A stretch of DNA of 64,000 bases from Sphingobacteriia bacterium (GTDB taxonomy: Bacteria > Bacteroidota > Bacteroidia > Bacteroidales > UBA7960), in contig JAABRR010000007.1 in NCBI GenBank assembly GCA_011390785.1, forward strand, positions 97,793-161,792. Reading direction: 5' to 3'. Positions 54,763 to 64,000 of the stretch are shown here, one piece after another. Under the pieces are notes generated by a model. It was given only the letters and a program-made list of their open reading frames with translations, did not search any database and was not told where the DNA came from. How positions within the stretch are numbered: position 1 is the stretch's first letter; every line of letters starts with the position of its first letter. Made by a program: the position numbers and the translations under genes.

Positions 54763-56655
54763 TTAGTCTTCCAAAGTAGAGATATTTCCCGGATCAACTC
54801 CCAGAGCCTGTGCCTTTAAGACCCGGCGCATAATTTTCCCACTTCTGGTTTTGGGGAGTTTATCAACAAATTCGATCTTTTCAGGTTTTGCAATAGGACC
54901 TACTTCGTGCCCAATATGAGCCCTAAGATCTTCGATCAGTTTTTGGCTTGGCTGATTTCCATCTTTAAGAATGGCAAATACGTTAATGGCATTTCCTTTC
55001 AGGTTGTGGGGTACGCCAATTGCGGCAGCTTCTGCAATTGCCGGATGGCTGACACAGGCACTTTCGATATCGGCTGAACCCAGCCGATACCCCGATACTT
55101 TAATAACATCATCCACACGTCCGATGATCCAGATATAACCGTCTTCATCAATGCGGGCGCTGTCTCCTGTAAGATAAACACCTGGAAATTTAGACCAGTA
55201 CTGTTCTACAAATCTTTCGTCATCATTAAATAAAGTTCTCACCATTGCTGGCCATGGTGTTTTTATTACCAAAAAACCTTCCTCGTTGGCTGCTACTGGT
55301 TTCCCATCTTCATTTACTACTTCCATTTTTATACCAGGGAATGGGACACCTCCCGATCCTGGCTTGAGTACTTCAGAAGGGAAGGGTGAAATCATATGCA
55401 TACCGGTTTCAGTTTGCCACCAGGTATCAATTATCGGACATCTTTCATTGCCGATAACTTTATGATACCATTTCCAGGCTTCCGGATTGATGGGTTCTCC
55501 TACAGAGCCAAGGATACGCAGTGTGGAAAGATTGTGTCTTTTTACCCAGCTGTCGCCATAGCGCATAAACCCCCTGATAGCGGTAGGTGCAGTGTAAAGG
55601 ATATTGATGCCGTATTTTTCGATCATTTGCCACCACCGGTTGGGGTAGGGGTGAAAGGGAGCTCCTTCATACATAAATACGGTACCTCCATTTAGCAATG
55701 GGCCATAAACAATGTAGCTATGGCCGGTAATCCAGCCTGGGTCTGCGGTGCACCAAATACGGTCTTCTTCTTGTAGATCTAGATAGTATTTTGTAGTTAC
55801 ATAGGTACCTACCATATAGCCACCATGGGTGTGTAGTATAGCTTTAGGCTTTCCTGTTGTGCCTGATGTGTATAGAATAAAAAGTGGGTCTTCAGCGTCC
55901 ATAATTTCCAACTGGCAGGTATTGTTTGCTATTGGAAACTTAACCAGCTCATGGTACCACATGTCTCTTCCCGGTTGCATAAATACATCTTCCCCGGTGC
56001 GTTTTACCACAACCACATGTTCTACTGTTCCGGCGCGTTGCAAGGCTTCATCGGCAATTTGTTTCAGGGGAACAATTTTGCCTCGTTGGTAGCCACCATC
56101 GGCAACAACCAGCACGCGCGACTGGCTGTCTTCAATTCTTTCCGTAAGCGATTCAACAGAAAACCCACCATATACCACCGAATGGACTGCCCCAATGCGG
56201 GCACAGGCAAGCATGGCTGTTACGATTTCAGGAATCCGGCCCATGTAAATGGTTACACGATCTCCCTTTTTCACACCCATACTTTTTAAAACATTGGCAA
56301 ACCGGCATGTTTCCTGGTGAAGCCTGAAATATGACATGGTTTCAGTATGCCCATCTTCACTCTCCCATATAAGGGCCAGCTTATTGCGCCGAAAGGTTTT
56401 CAGGTGTCTGTCCAGACAATTGTATGAGATATTAGTTTCACCCCCTGTAAACCATTTATAAAAAGGGTGAGAAGAATCGTCAAGGACTTTCTCCCAGGGT
56501 TTAAACCAATGTAATTCTTTAGCAAAATCTTCCCAAAATCCTTCATAATCTTTGGTAGCTTTCTTATCCCACTCTTCCCTGTCTTTTAATCCTGCCTTTT
56601 CAATTGTCCATTTTGTTGGGTGAAATATTTCACCACTAAAAGATTTTTCTTTCAT
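54763..56655 (-). CDS. acs: Acetyl-CoA synthetase (AMP-forming)
   Basis: This 630-residue ANL-superfamily enzyme has the N-terminal ACAS domain (KWFTGGETNISYNCLDRHL), the P-loop LYTSGTTGKPKAILHTHGGY, WWQTETGMHM, YLTGDSARIDEDGY, and the C-terminal PKTRSGKIMRRVL. The catalytic lysine in that last motif is the site of regulatory acetylation in homologues. It activates acetate to acetyl-CoA. Length is close to the usual 650. Confidence 0.94.
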   Translation of the reverse strand: MKEKSFSGEIFHPTKWTIEKAGLKDREEWDKKATKDYEGFWEDFAKELHWFKPWEKVLDDSSHPFYKWFTGGETNISYNCLDRHLKTFRRNKLALIWESEDGHTETMSYFRLHQETCRFANVLKSMGVKKGDRVTIYMGRIPEIVTAMLACARIGAVHSVVYGGFSVESLTERIEDSQSRVLVVADGGYQRGKIVPLKQIADEALQRAGTVEHVVVVKRTGEDVFMQPGRDMWYHELVKFPIANNTCQLEIMDAEDPLFILYTSGTTGKPKAILHTHGGYMVGTYVTTKYYLDLQEEDRIWCTADPGWITGHSYIVYGPLLNGGTVFMYEGAPFHPYPNRWWQMIEKYGINILYTAPTAIRGFMRYGDSWVKRHNLSTLRILGSVGEPINPEAWKWYHKVIGNERCPIIDTWWQTETGMHMISPFPSEVLKPGSGGVPFPGIKMEVVNEDGKPVAANEEGFLVIKTPWPAMVRTLFNDDERFVEQYWSKFPGVYLTGDSARIDEDGYIWIIGRVDDVIKVSGYRLGSADIESACVSHPAIAEAAAIGVPHNLKGNAINVFAILKDGNQPSQKLIEDLRAHIGHEVGPIAKPEKIEFVDKLPKTRSGKIMRRVLKAQALGVDPGNISTLED

Positions 56656-57142
56656 AACCTGCGTGTATTTAGTTGATTAATTACTTAAATATAACAACAA
56701 AAGAGAAGATTTAAAATGTATAATTCCATTTTTTATTAACAAAACAAATGCATTATTGCCCGATCCAGGATCTTCGCAAGGACTTTTTGTAATTGATATG
56801 ATAAAGAAATCTGCTGTAATATCAGATATGCTATTCTTTTCATCTGTTTATTATTTGATTAAGTTGGTCAGATGCAGCTCCCGCGAAAAGCGGGATAAAT
56901 CGCCAACAATACTCTGACTGCATGTTTTACCTTGCTGCGAATTATAATCATCCGTCTCGTTTTTTTACGAGACAAGCTGTGTGTGTCAATATTATTGTCA
57001 TGGCTCGGTTCATCCCTACTCAAGGAACACCGGTATAAAATATTTATTCTGATTCTTTTGTCTAATTATTTTGTGGGATTCCCAAATAGTTTTTACTTTT
57101 AGACACTGAAACTTTTAAAATTAATTTTAAATAATAAATGAT
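56656..57142. other. Divergent intergenic region with two hairpins
   Basis: This 487-base stretch between acs and the DHODH-like gene has no convincing open frame. Inside are CCCGC-gaaaa-GCGGG (near 56880-56894), flanked by ATGCAG/CTGCAT, and GTCTCGT-ttttt-ACGAGAC (near 56953-56973). They could be remnants of a small repeat or a structured leader for the downstream gene. Confidence 0.4.
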
Positions 57143-58156
57143 ATGACCAAACTTAAAACCACTTACATGGGGATCGAATTGAAGAATCCCCTGATCCTTG
57201 GTGCGTGCAACCTTACTTTGGATATTGATAAGGCAAAAAAGATTGAAGATGCTGGTGCTGCGGCAATTGTATTTAAATCTTTGTTTGAGGAGCAGATTAA
57301 CCTTGAAAGTCTTCAGATGGAAGAAGATATGAATGAATACACTGAAAGAAATGCTGAAATGGTAAGTTTGTTCCCCAGCCTGGAACATGCGGGCCCGGCA
57401 GAACATTTGGATAAGCTTGTTGAATTGAAGAGATCCTTGAGTATTCCCGTTATTGGTAGCTTGAACTGTGTAAATCATCCAACATGGGTAGAATATGCGC
57501 AACAAATGGAAAAAACGGGTATTGATGCATTGGAGTTAAATTTTTATGCCAATCCAAAAGACAAAAACCAAAGTGCTGAATCCATAGAAAAAGAACAACT
57601 GGATATACTTAAAGAAGTTAAGTCGAAAGTGAAGATTCCTGTAAGTGTTAAATTGAGCTTTTTCTATACAAACCCCATGCAAATTATTAACCAGATGGAT
57701 AAGGTGGGTGTTGACGGGTTTGTTTTGTTTAACAGGCTTTTCCAACCCGATATTGACCTTGATAAGCAAGACTTATACAATCCATTCAACCTGTCTCAAA
57801 TGGGTGATTATAAACTTCCACTTCGTTATGCAGGTTTATTATACAAGCAGATTAAGGGTGATATTTGCAGTAATACAGGAGTTTTTACAGCAGAAGATAT
57901 TGCCAGGATGATTTTGGCCGGAGCGCAGGCGGTTCAGGTTGTAAGTACGGTTTACAAAAATAAAATTCCGCAAATTACTACTATGATTAATGATTTGGAA
58001 ATGTGGATGGAAACCAATAATTATTCTTCACTTGAAGATTTCCGTGGAAAGGTTGCAAAAATCAACGTTAAAGATCCTTATGCTTACAGAAGAGCTCAAT
58101 ATGTTGATCTGCTTATGAAACCTGTTGAAATCATGAAAAAATATCCCCAGGTGTAA
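57143..58156 (+). CDS. Dihydroorotate dehydrogenase-like protein
   Basis: This 337-residue TIM-barrel flavoprotein belongs to the DHODH family: LKTTYMGIELKNPLILGACN at the start, IPVIGSLNCV, ALELNFYANP, IPVSVKLSFF, and the FMN phosphate-binding LAGAQAVQVVSTVYKN. The usual catalytic cysteine or serine loop is altered, and the family name in Bacteroidetes is 'dihydroorotate dehydrogenase-like protein', so pyrimidine synthesis is not certain. No pyr genes lie nearby. Confidence 0.82.
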   Translation: MTKLKTTYMGIELKNPLILGACNLTLDIDKAKKIEDAGAAAIVFKSLFEEQINLESLQMEEDMNEYTERNAEMVSLFPSLEHAGPAEHLDKLVELKRSLSIPVIGSLNCVNHPTWVEYAQQMEKTGIDALELNFYANPKDKNQSAESIEKEQLDILKEVKSKVKIPVSVKLSFFYTNPMQIINQMDKVGVDGFVLFNRLFQPDIDLDKQDLYNPFNLSQMGDYKLPLRYAGLLYKQIKGDICSNTGVFTAEDIARMILAGAQAVQVVSTVYKNKIPQITTMINDLEMWMETNNYSSLEDFRGKVAKINVKDPYAYRRAQYVDLLMKPVEIMKKYPQV

Positions 58157-58185
58157 TCTTAATTTTTTTTCAGAATAAGTAAAAT

Positions 58186-58230
58186 AAGGCGGTCAGTTCA
58201 GGTTTATCCTGATGACCGCCTTTCGTTTTT
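58186..58230. terminator. Terminator after the DHODH-like gene
   Basis: AAGGCGGTCA-g-TTCAGG pairs with CCTGA-TGACCGCCTT across a five-base loop and is followed by TTCGTTTTT. The convergent sppA lies 46 bases on, so it may serve both. Confidence 0.85.
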
Positions 58231-58275
58231 CATACATCTGGTTTAATGATACACAGACTTACTTAAGTCAAATTC

Positions 58276-60048
58276 TTAATCTATGGAAACATCGTAGGGC
58301 ATTCTCATTAAAATTCCTGTATTTTTAGTTGCTTGTTGAGCTTTTTCGTAAACTGGATAAAAATCACCCAACCTTGCTTTAAGAAATCTTGTTTCTACCT
58401 GCCCAAGGTTTTCCATTAATTCTACAAAGAAATCTTTCTTTTCCGGAAATTCTATAATTCTGTATTGATCAATTTCTGCAAGCAGAGCGGCTTGTTCTAT
58501 GGCATAATTAAGTCCTCCAAAATCATCAATCAGGCCAATGTTTTTTGCATCGAAGCCACTCCAAACACGGCCCTGTGCTATTTCCTCCACATTGGACAGT
58601 GGCAAACCTCTGCCTTCTGCCACGTGATTAATAAACGTTTCATAAATACGATCTACTTCTCCTTGAATTATATTTCGTTCATAACCTGTTAAGGGGCGGG
58701 TTAAGCTCCCCAGGTCTGAAAGGTCATTGGTCTTAACATTGTCAAATGTAATTCCCAATTTATCATTGAATAATTCTTTCATATTCGGAACAATTCCAAA
58801 AACTCCAATTGAGCCGGTAATTGTATTAGGGTTGGCAATTATTTTGGTAGCATAGCTGGCCACGTAGTAGCCTCCACTAGCAGCTAGGTTACCCATACTT
58901 ACCACAAGCGGTTTTACTTCCGATGCCAGCATGGCTTCTCTGAGAATAATTTCTGATGCCAGTGCACTGCCGCCAGGAGAGTTTACCCTGAAAACAATGG
59001 CTTTCACTGTAGTATCCTTTCTGGCCGTCTGCAACGCCTTGGCAATAGTTTCGGCTCCCATGGTACCTTCAGCGCTCTCGCCCATAACAATACTGCCACT
59101 GCCATAAACAACAGCAATTTTTTCCCGTTTACCAACCGGTAACATACTGTCAGGAAGTGGGGCATTATTATATCTTTCATAATTCACAAGGTTTACATCT
59201 TTGTCATCCGACAAATCAATTTTTTCCTTGATATTGGCCATAATTTCGTCGCGGTAAGCAATTCCGTCAATCATACGACTTTCTAAAGCCCCTACAGGTG
59301 TTCTGGTTGCGAAGGTATTGGCAATATTGTTGAGCTCATTAACCGAAATGTTTCTCTGGTCAGATATGTCCTTAAGAACGGTATTCCACATTGAGCTAAT
59401 GTAAGCCTGGGTTTGATTCCTGTTTTCTGGGCTTAGTTTCTCAAGGAAAAACATTTCCCCCGCACTCTTATATTTACCATGTCTGATCACATCAACTTCA
59501 ACTCCAATTTTCTCCAGCATGTTTTTTATAAACATGATTTCAGCATTAAGACCCCTGAAATCAATTCCTCCTTCCGGATTAAGATAAATTTCGTCAGCAA
59601 CTGAAGCCATATAATAGGCGCCCTGTGTCATATAATCAGCATAGGCAATGATAAATTTACCGCTTTCCTTAAATTTGATCAATTCATTTCTTATTTCGTA
59701 ACTGGAAGCCATGCCTGACTGAGTAAAGCTCATATCCAGAAAGATTCCCTTAATATTTTCATCGAGTCTGGCTTTTTCAATGTTAATAAGAAATTCATTG
59801 AGCCCAATGGGTTTGTTGGGCGTGAAGGTCATAAAATCAAAATTTCCAAATGGATTATCGGTGGCCCGATCAATTATTTGACTGTTTAATTCGAGATGTA
59901 ATACCGAATTTCCTGCTACTGCTTTGGGTTCCTTGCTGCCAAAAGATGCAATAGCACCAATAATACCAAGCATGAAGAGAAATATTAAGAAATTAACCAG
60001 GATAAACCCCAACATGGAGGCAAACATAAATTTGAAAAACTGTTTCAT
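58276..60048 (-). CDS. sppA: Signal peptide peptidase SppA (67K type)
   Basis: This 590-residue protein has one N-terminal transmembrane helix and two S49 peptidase repeats. The general-base lysine is in the first half (RHGKYKSAGEMF) and the nucleophile serine is in the second (NLAASGGYYVAS), after FRVNSPGGSALASE. SppA degrades cleaved signal peptides in the inner membrane. The long two-repeat form is standard for Bacteroidetes. Confidence 0.93.
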   Translation of the reverse strand: MKQFFKFMFASMLGFILVNFLIFLFMLGIIGAIASFGSKEPKAVAGNSVLHLELNSQIIDRATDNPFGNFDFMTFTPNKPIGLNEFLINIEKARLDENIKGIFLDMSFTQSGMASSYEIRNELIKFKESGKFIIAYADYMTQGAYYMASVADEIYLNPEGGIDFRGLNAEIMFIKNMLEKIGVEVDVIRHGKYKSAGEMFFLEKLSPENRNQTQAYISSMWNTVLKDISDQRNISVNELNNIANTFATRTPVGALESRMIDGIAYRDEIMANIKEKIDLSDDKDVNLVNYERYNNAPLPDSMLPVGKREKIAVVYGSGSIVMGESAEGTMGAETIAKALQTARKDTTVKAIVFRVNSPGGSALASEIILREAMLASEVKPLVVSMGNLAASGGYYVASYATKIIANPNTITGSIGVFGIVPNMKELFNDKLGITFDNVKTNDLSDLGSLTRPLTGYERNIIQGEVDRIYETFINHVAEGRGLPLSNVEEIAQGRVWSGFDAKNIGLIDDFGGLNYAIEQAALLAEIDQYRIIEFPEKKDFFVELMENLGQVETRFLKARLGDFYPVYEKAQQATKNTGILMRMPYDVSID

Positions 60049-60366
60049 CGTTTTTTGGATTAAAAATTAAGTGTATATGATATGTTGTTTGTTTTGAATA
60101 TACGTAAACGCAATCCCACTTGCTATGTTCAGCTTTAACTTTTCCGCTGAAACCAATTTATTACAGACAAAATTAATTTATTAGACGCACACCTGCTTAT
60201 ATTATTACAAACTGATTGCGGAATATTTGATGGGGATTATATTTGATTTTATCCGAATATAGTAAACCCCTTCTTTCTTAAAACCTATTTTACTAATTTT
60301 GGATTTCAACAGAAGGTTTTATCTTATCCTGGAAAAATCAATATTGAGTTTTACTTTTTAATTATT
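60049..60366. other. Divergent intergenic region sppA / folK
   Basis: The region is AT-rich with no open frame. TAATTTTG at 60294-60301 fits the -7 consensus for folK, but no TTG stands at the -33 position. I see no repeat or RNA structure. Confidence 0.4.
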
Positions 60367-60861
60367 ATGAGAAATATAATCTATTTATTATTAGGTGGAA
60401 ATGAAGGAAGTGTTTCTCAGAATTTTCTCTCTGCATTGAGTTATATTGAAAAGAGGATTGGAGAAGTTATAGAAAAGTCCCCTATTTATATTTCACAACC
60501 GTGGGGTTTTGATTCTGAACAGGATTTTTTAAATCAGGTTATTATGGTTAAAACGGATTTAAGTCCACAAAACGTATTACAATATGTTCTTGAAATTGAA
60601 AATATTCTCGGAAGAAAAAGGATCGGCTCTGGCTATTCATCCAGAAGTTTAGATATAGATATTCTTTTTTATAATAATCTTATTCTTAATTCTCAAAATC
60701 TAATTATTCCACATCCTAGATTACATCTTAGAAAATTTACTTTAAATCCGTTGAATGATATTGCACCTGATTTGATCCATCCTGTTTTCAAGCAAAGTAT
60801 TAGCCAATTGAAGCAAAACTGTCAGGATAATTGTACCGTTAAGCTTATAAAAACTAATTAA
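60367..60861 (+). CDS. folK: HPPK (2-amino-4-hydroxy-6-hydroxymethyldihydropteridine pyrophosphokinase)
   Basis: This 164-residue enzyme transfers pyrophosphate from ATP to the pterin in folate synthesis. It has the expected start IIYLLLGGNEGSVSQN, the SPIYISQPWGFDSEQDFLNQ motif, and the PPPK signature SRSLDIDILFYNN followed by IPHPRLHLRKFTL. It is followed after 15 bases by the deoxynucleoside kinase, a common Bacteroidetes pair. Confidence 0.95.
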   Translation: MRNIIYLLLGGNEGSVSQNFLSALSYIEKRIGEVIEKSPIYISQPWGFDSEQDFLNQVIMVKTDLSPQNVLQYVLEIENILGRKRIGSGYSSRSLDIDILFYNNLILNSQNLIIPHPRLHLRKFTLNPLNDIAPDLIHPVFKQSISQLKQNCQDNCTVKLIKTN

Positions 60862-60876
60862 AGAGTAACTGAATCA

Positions 60877-61515
60877 ATGATTTACAATTTTATAGCTATC
60901 GAAGGTAATATAGGGGCCGGAAAAACCACTCTGGCAGAAATGATCGCCCAACAATATAATGGGAAACTCATTCTGGAACAGTTTGAAGACAATCCTTTTC
61001 TGGCAAAGTTTTACGATAATCCTGACAGGTATGCCTTTCCTCTTGAATTGTCTTTCCTTGCCGAACGGTATCAGCAATTAAGCAAGGAGCTACCCAGCCA
61101 GGAATTGTTTTCTGATTTTACCATTTCTGATTATTTCCTGAATAAGTCGGTAATTTTTGCCCGAAAAACACTTACCGAAGATGAATATCAGCTGTTTTTC
61201 AAGCTGTTTAATATCATGAATGCCAACCTTCCCAAGCCTGATCTGCTTGTTCACCTTTATGTGAATACAAATCGGCTGCAACAAAACATAAAAAAAAGGG
61301 GTAGAGATTATGAAAGAAAAATTCAGGATCAATATTTGGAAAACATTCAATCCAGCTATTTCGAATATCTAAAACAGCAAAAGGGGTTAAAAATTCTTTT
61401 GTTGGATATTAATCATCTCGATTTTGTTGAGAACCCGCAGCATTATAATCTTATTATTGATGCAATAAACCAACAATATCCGATTGGCATAACGGCAGTA
61501 ACCCTTAATGGATAA
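60877..61515 (+). CDS. Deoxynucleoside kinase
   Basis: This 212-residue dNK-family enzyme has a P-loop EGNIGAGKTTLAE, the conserved LAERYQQ segment (ERx-type motif), ISDYFLNKS in place of the usual D-R-S motif, and the LID RGRDYERKI. It phosphorylates deoxynucleosides for salvage. The specific base preference is not evident. The coding end abuts that of the convergent aldose epimerase gene. Confidence 0.92.
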   Translation: MIYNFIAIEGNIGAGKTTLAEMIAQQYNGKLILEQFEDNPFLAKFYDNPDRYAFPLELSFLAERYQQLSKELPSQELFSDFTISDYFLNKSVIFARKTLTEDEYQLFFKLFNIMNANLPKPDLLVHLYVNTNRLQQNIKKRGRDYERKIQDQYLENIQSSYFEYLKQQKGLKILLLDINHLDFVENPQHYNLIIDAINQQYPIGITAVTLNG

Positions 61516-62556
61516 CTACGATTCAACAGAGAATACAAACCTTGCTTCATATTGATACTTTTCGCCGGGTTTTACCAATGTACTGGGGAAATCAGGTTGA
61601 TTTGGACTATCGGGGAAGTGCTGTGTCTCAAGGCAAATTGCCATATGCTTGTGGTAAACTGTTCCATTGTGGCCTGTGTAGGAGCTATCCAGACTGTTAC
61701 CTGTGTAAATCTGGATTCCGGGCTGATTGGTAAACACAGTAATTCTTCTGCCGGTTGGCTTGTGAAATAATTCGGCAACCGGTTCTATAAAGTTGTGTGG
61801 ATTTTTAAGAGCATAACAGTGATCTAGCCCGCCAGGTATATTATCAATAGGTGCCTGTAAATTTTTACTTTCTGAAAGATCAAAAGATGTGCCTGCACAT
61901 AAATTTAATTTCCCTGTAGGAATTGATTCACTATCTATATCAACATAAGTATCAGCGTCCACCTTTAAATCGTGATCATGCACTGTTGTCTTGAAACCAT
62001 TAAGATTGTAATAGGCATGATTGGTTAAATTTATATGGGTAGGTTTATCTGTTTCAGCTTCATAGGTAATTGACATTTCATTAGAATCAGAAATTGTATA
62101 GGTAACAACAACATTTACATTTCCTGGAAATCCTTCCTCCAAATCCGGGCTTGTATAACCAAGTGAAAGAGATATTTCACTTGCTTTTTCCTGAATACGG
62201 TAATCCCACAATTTGGTATGGAATCCATTCTCGCCACCATGTAATTGGTTAGGCCCATTATTGGCAGGTAATTCATAATTATCATTACCAATAGTGAAGC
62301 TGGCCCCTCCAATTCGGTTGGCAAAACGGCCAGCAATAACACCAAAATGAGGATGACCCTTTACATATTGATCAAGGTTGGGAAATCCTGCTGTAATTTC
62401 ATCAATATTATTATTCTTATCGGGCATTAAAATCGATGTTATTATTCCACCATAATTGGTAATTCTTATTACCATTCCTTTTTGAGTGGTAAAACTAAAT
62501 AGCTTCGCTTCTCTGCCATCTGGTAACCTGCCAAAATCACTGATTGATAACTTCAT
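61516..62556 (-). CDS. galM: Aldose 1-epimerase (galactose mutarotase)
   Basis: This 346-residue protein starts MKLSISDFGRLPDGREAKLF and has the catalytic histidine motif NGPNQLHGGENGFH, the second histidine in HINLTNHAYYNLNG, and the catalytic glutamate in the region of CLETQHFPDSPNQPDFPS. It interconverts sugar anomers. The ATG at 62556 is used because upstream codons in the open frame (to 62640) are not like the family. No other sugar genes are near it. Confidence 0.93.
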   Translation of the reverse strand: MKLSISDFGRLPDGREAKLFSFTTQKGMVIRITNYGGIITSILMPDKNNNIDEITAGFPNLDQYVKGHPHFGVIAGRFANRIGGASFTIGNDNYELPANNGPNQLHGGENGFHTKLWDYRIQEKASEISLSLGYTSPDLEEGFPGNVNVVVTYTISDSNEMSITYEAETDKPTHINLTNHAYYNLNGFKTTVHDHDLKVDADTYVDIDSESIPTGKLNLCAGTSFDLSESKNLQAPIDNIPGGLDHCYALKNPHNFIEPVAELFHKPTGRRITVFTNQPGIQIYTGNSLDSSYTGHNGTVYHKHMAICLETQHFPDSPNQPDFPSTLVKPGEKYQYEARFVFSVES

Positions 62557-62699
62557 CGTGGAAAAGTTTAAGTAATAGTTTTTTAAATATAGAATTTGAT
62601 CAAGGCAAAAGTAAAAAAAATCTTGTGTTCTTTTTGCCACTTTTTTCAGTAAGATATTCAGTCACTTACAGACTATCTTAACAGTTTCTTAAAATAAAC

Positions 62700-62729
62700 T
62701 TGCCATTAACCGAAAAGTACTTACCTTTG
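62700..62729 (+). promoter_or_regulatory. rRNA operon promoter P1
   Basis: TTG (62700-62702), 19 bases, TACCTTTG (62722-62729). Both elements and the spacing match the Bacteroidetes consensus. Confidence 0.8.
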
Positions 62730-62907
62730 CAGTCCCTTAAACGTTGAGTAATTAAGAATACTAACAAAAGGTAACAAACGATATTTGAAATCATTGCAAA
62801 GCTTGCAGACAAATAAAGTGTTTATTTCTTATGAATTCGTTTTTATACTCTATAAATAATTGGATGACAGCACATTAAAGACAGATAATATTTTTTTAAA
62901 ATAAATG

Positions 62908-62937
62908 TTGTCCAAAACAAAAAACTGCTTACCTTTG
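62908..62937 (+). promoter_or_regulatory. rRNA operon promoter P2
   Basis: TTG (62908-62910), 19 bases, TACCTTTG (62930-62937). The -7 region and the following bases almost repeat those of P1, about 208 bases downstream of it. Confidence 0.8.
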
Positions 62938-63138
62938 CAATCCCAAAACGGAATAGTAGCCCGGGAATAAAAAATTTCGGGTAATAGAATATAGAATACA
63001 CAACGTTCATTGAGGAAATTGATATCAACCAAAAAAGCGAGCGAGTACCCCGTTATACTTTTGAAGTATGATGGAATTTTATAATAAAGATTGAGTTACA
63101 GGAATTTCATATAGAAATATATAAATAACAAACTTTAC

Positions 63139-64000
<862 letters not shown>

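Larger units (their letters stand above)
62641..63138 (+). other. rRNA operon upstream region
   Basis: This non-coding region between galM and 16S rRNA holds two promoters of identical type (listed separately), each reading TTACCTTTGCA(G/A)TCCC. The rest is an AT-rich 5' leader. Short open frames here are spurious. Confidence 0.7.

Overview
The window comes from a Bacteroidota (Bacteroidetes) chromosome, most likely order Bacteroidales. The evidence is the 5' part of a Bacteroidetes-type 16S rRNA gene at the right edge, promoters of the TTG-N19-TAnnTTTG class, C-terminal T9SS sorting domains, and lineage-typical families (DUF4271, PG0541-type small protein, 1124-residue IleRS, DksA-like protein without its zinc cysteines). 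The family within the order cannot be fixed from the sequence alone.

Layout. 1-2.7 kb: 3' part of holB (delta' clamp-loader subunit) and a divergent mltF. 2.8-9.0 kb: a minus-strand histidine operon, hisG-hisD-hisC/B fusion-hisH-hisA, preceded by two consecutive His-rich leader peptides, each followed by a terminator hairpin. MITE-like repeats sit between the attenuators and hisG, between hisG and hisD, and upstream of the leader. 9.2-13.4 kb: an MscS channel, then an iron/oxidative-stress island made of an encapsulin shell with its encapsulated ferritin, a divergent PerR/Fur regulator with a palindromic operator, and Dps. 13.5-16.8 kb: a decayed T9SS-secreted peptidase S51 (cyanophycinase-like) pseudogene and an intact secreted M1 aminopeptidase. 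17-24.3 kb: a TetR-controlled RND efflux operon with two small accessory genes. 24.3-29.2 kb: a pterin dehydratase, then ileS-dksA-like-lspA. 29.6-32.4 kb: pyk-mgtE. 32.6-36 kb: a polysaccharide export pair (Wza-like, Wzc-like). 36-46 kb: a secreted unknown protein, a KAS III-like enzyme, kbl, and an apparent operon DUF4271-hemD-rnpA-yidD-S41 protease, then yitT. 45.6-49.5 kb: two exported unknown proteins and a broken RNA ligase gene. 49.8-56.7 kb: two glycosyltransferases, a CYTH protein, Pit phosphate transporter with its DUF47 partner, and acetyl-CoA synthetase. 57-62.6 kb: a DHODH-like protein, SppA, FolK-deoxynucleoside kinase, and aldose epimerase. 62.7-64 kb: tandem rRNA promoters and the start of 16S rRNA.

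The features most worth attention are the double histidine attenuator, the HisC-IGPD fusion that has lost the usual HisB phosphatase domain, the encapsulin/EncFtn/PerR/Dps island, and several families of small inverted-repeat elements. No CRISPR array, tRNA gene, prophage, or intact transposase was seen.
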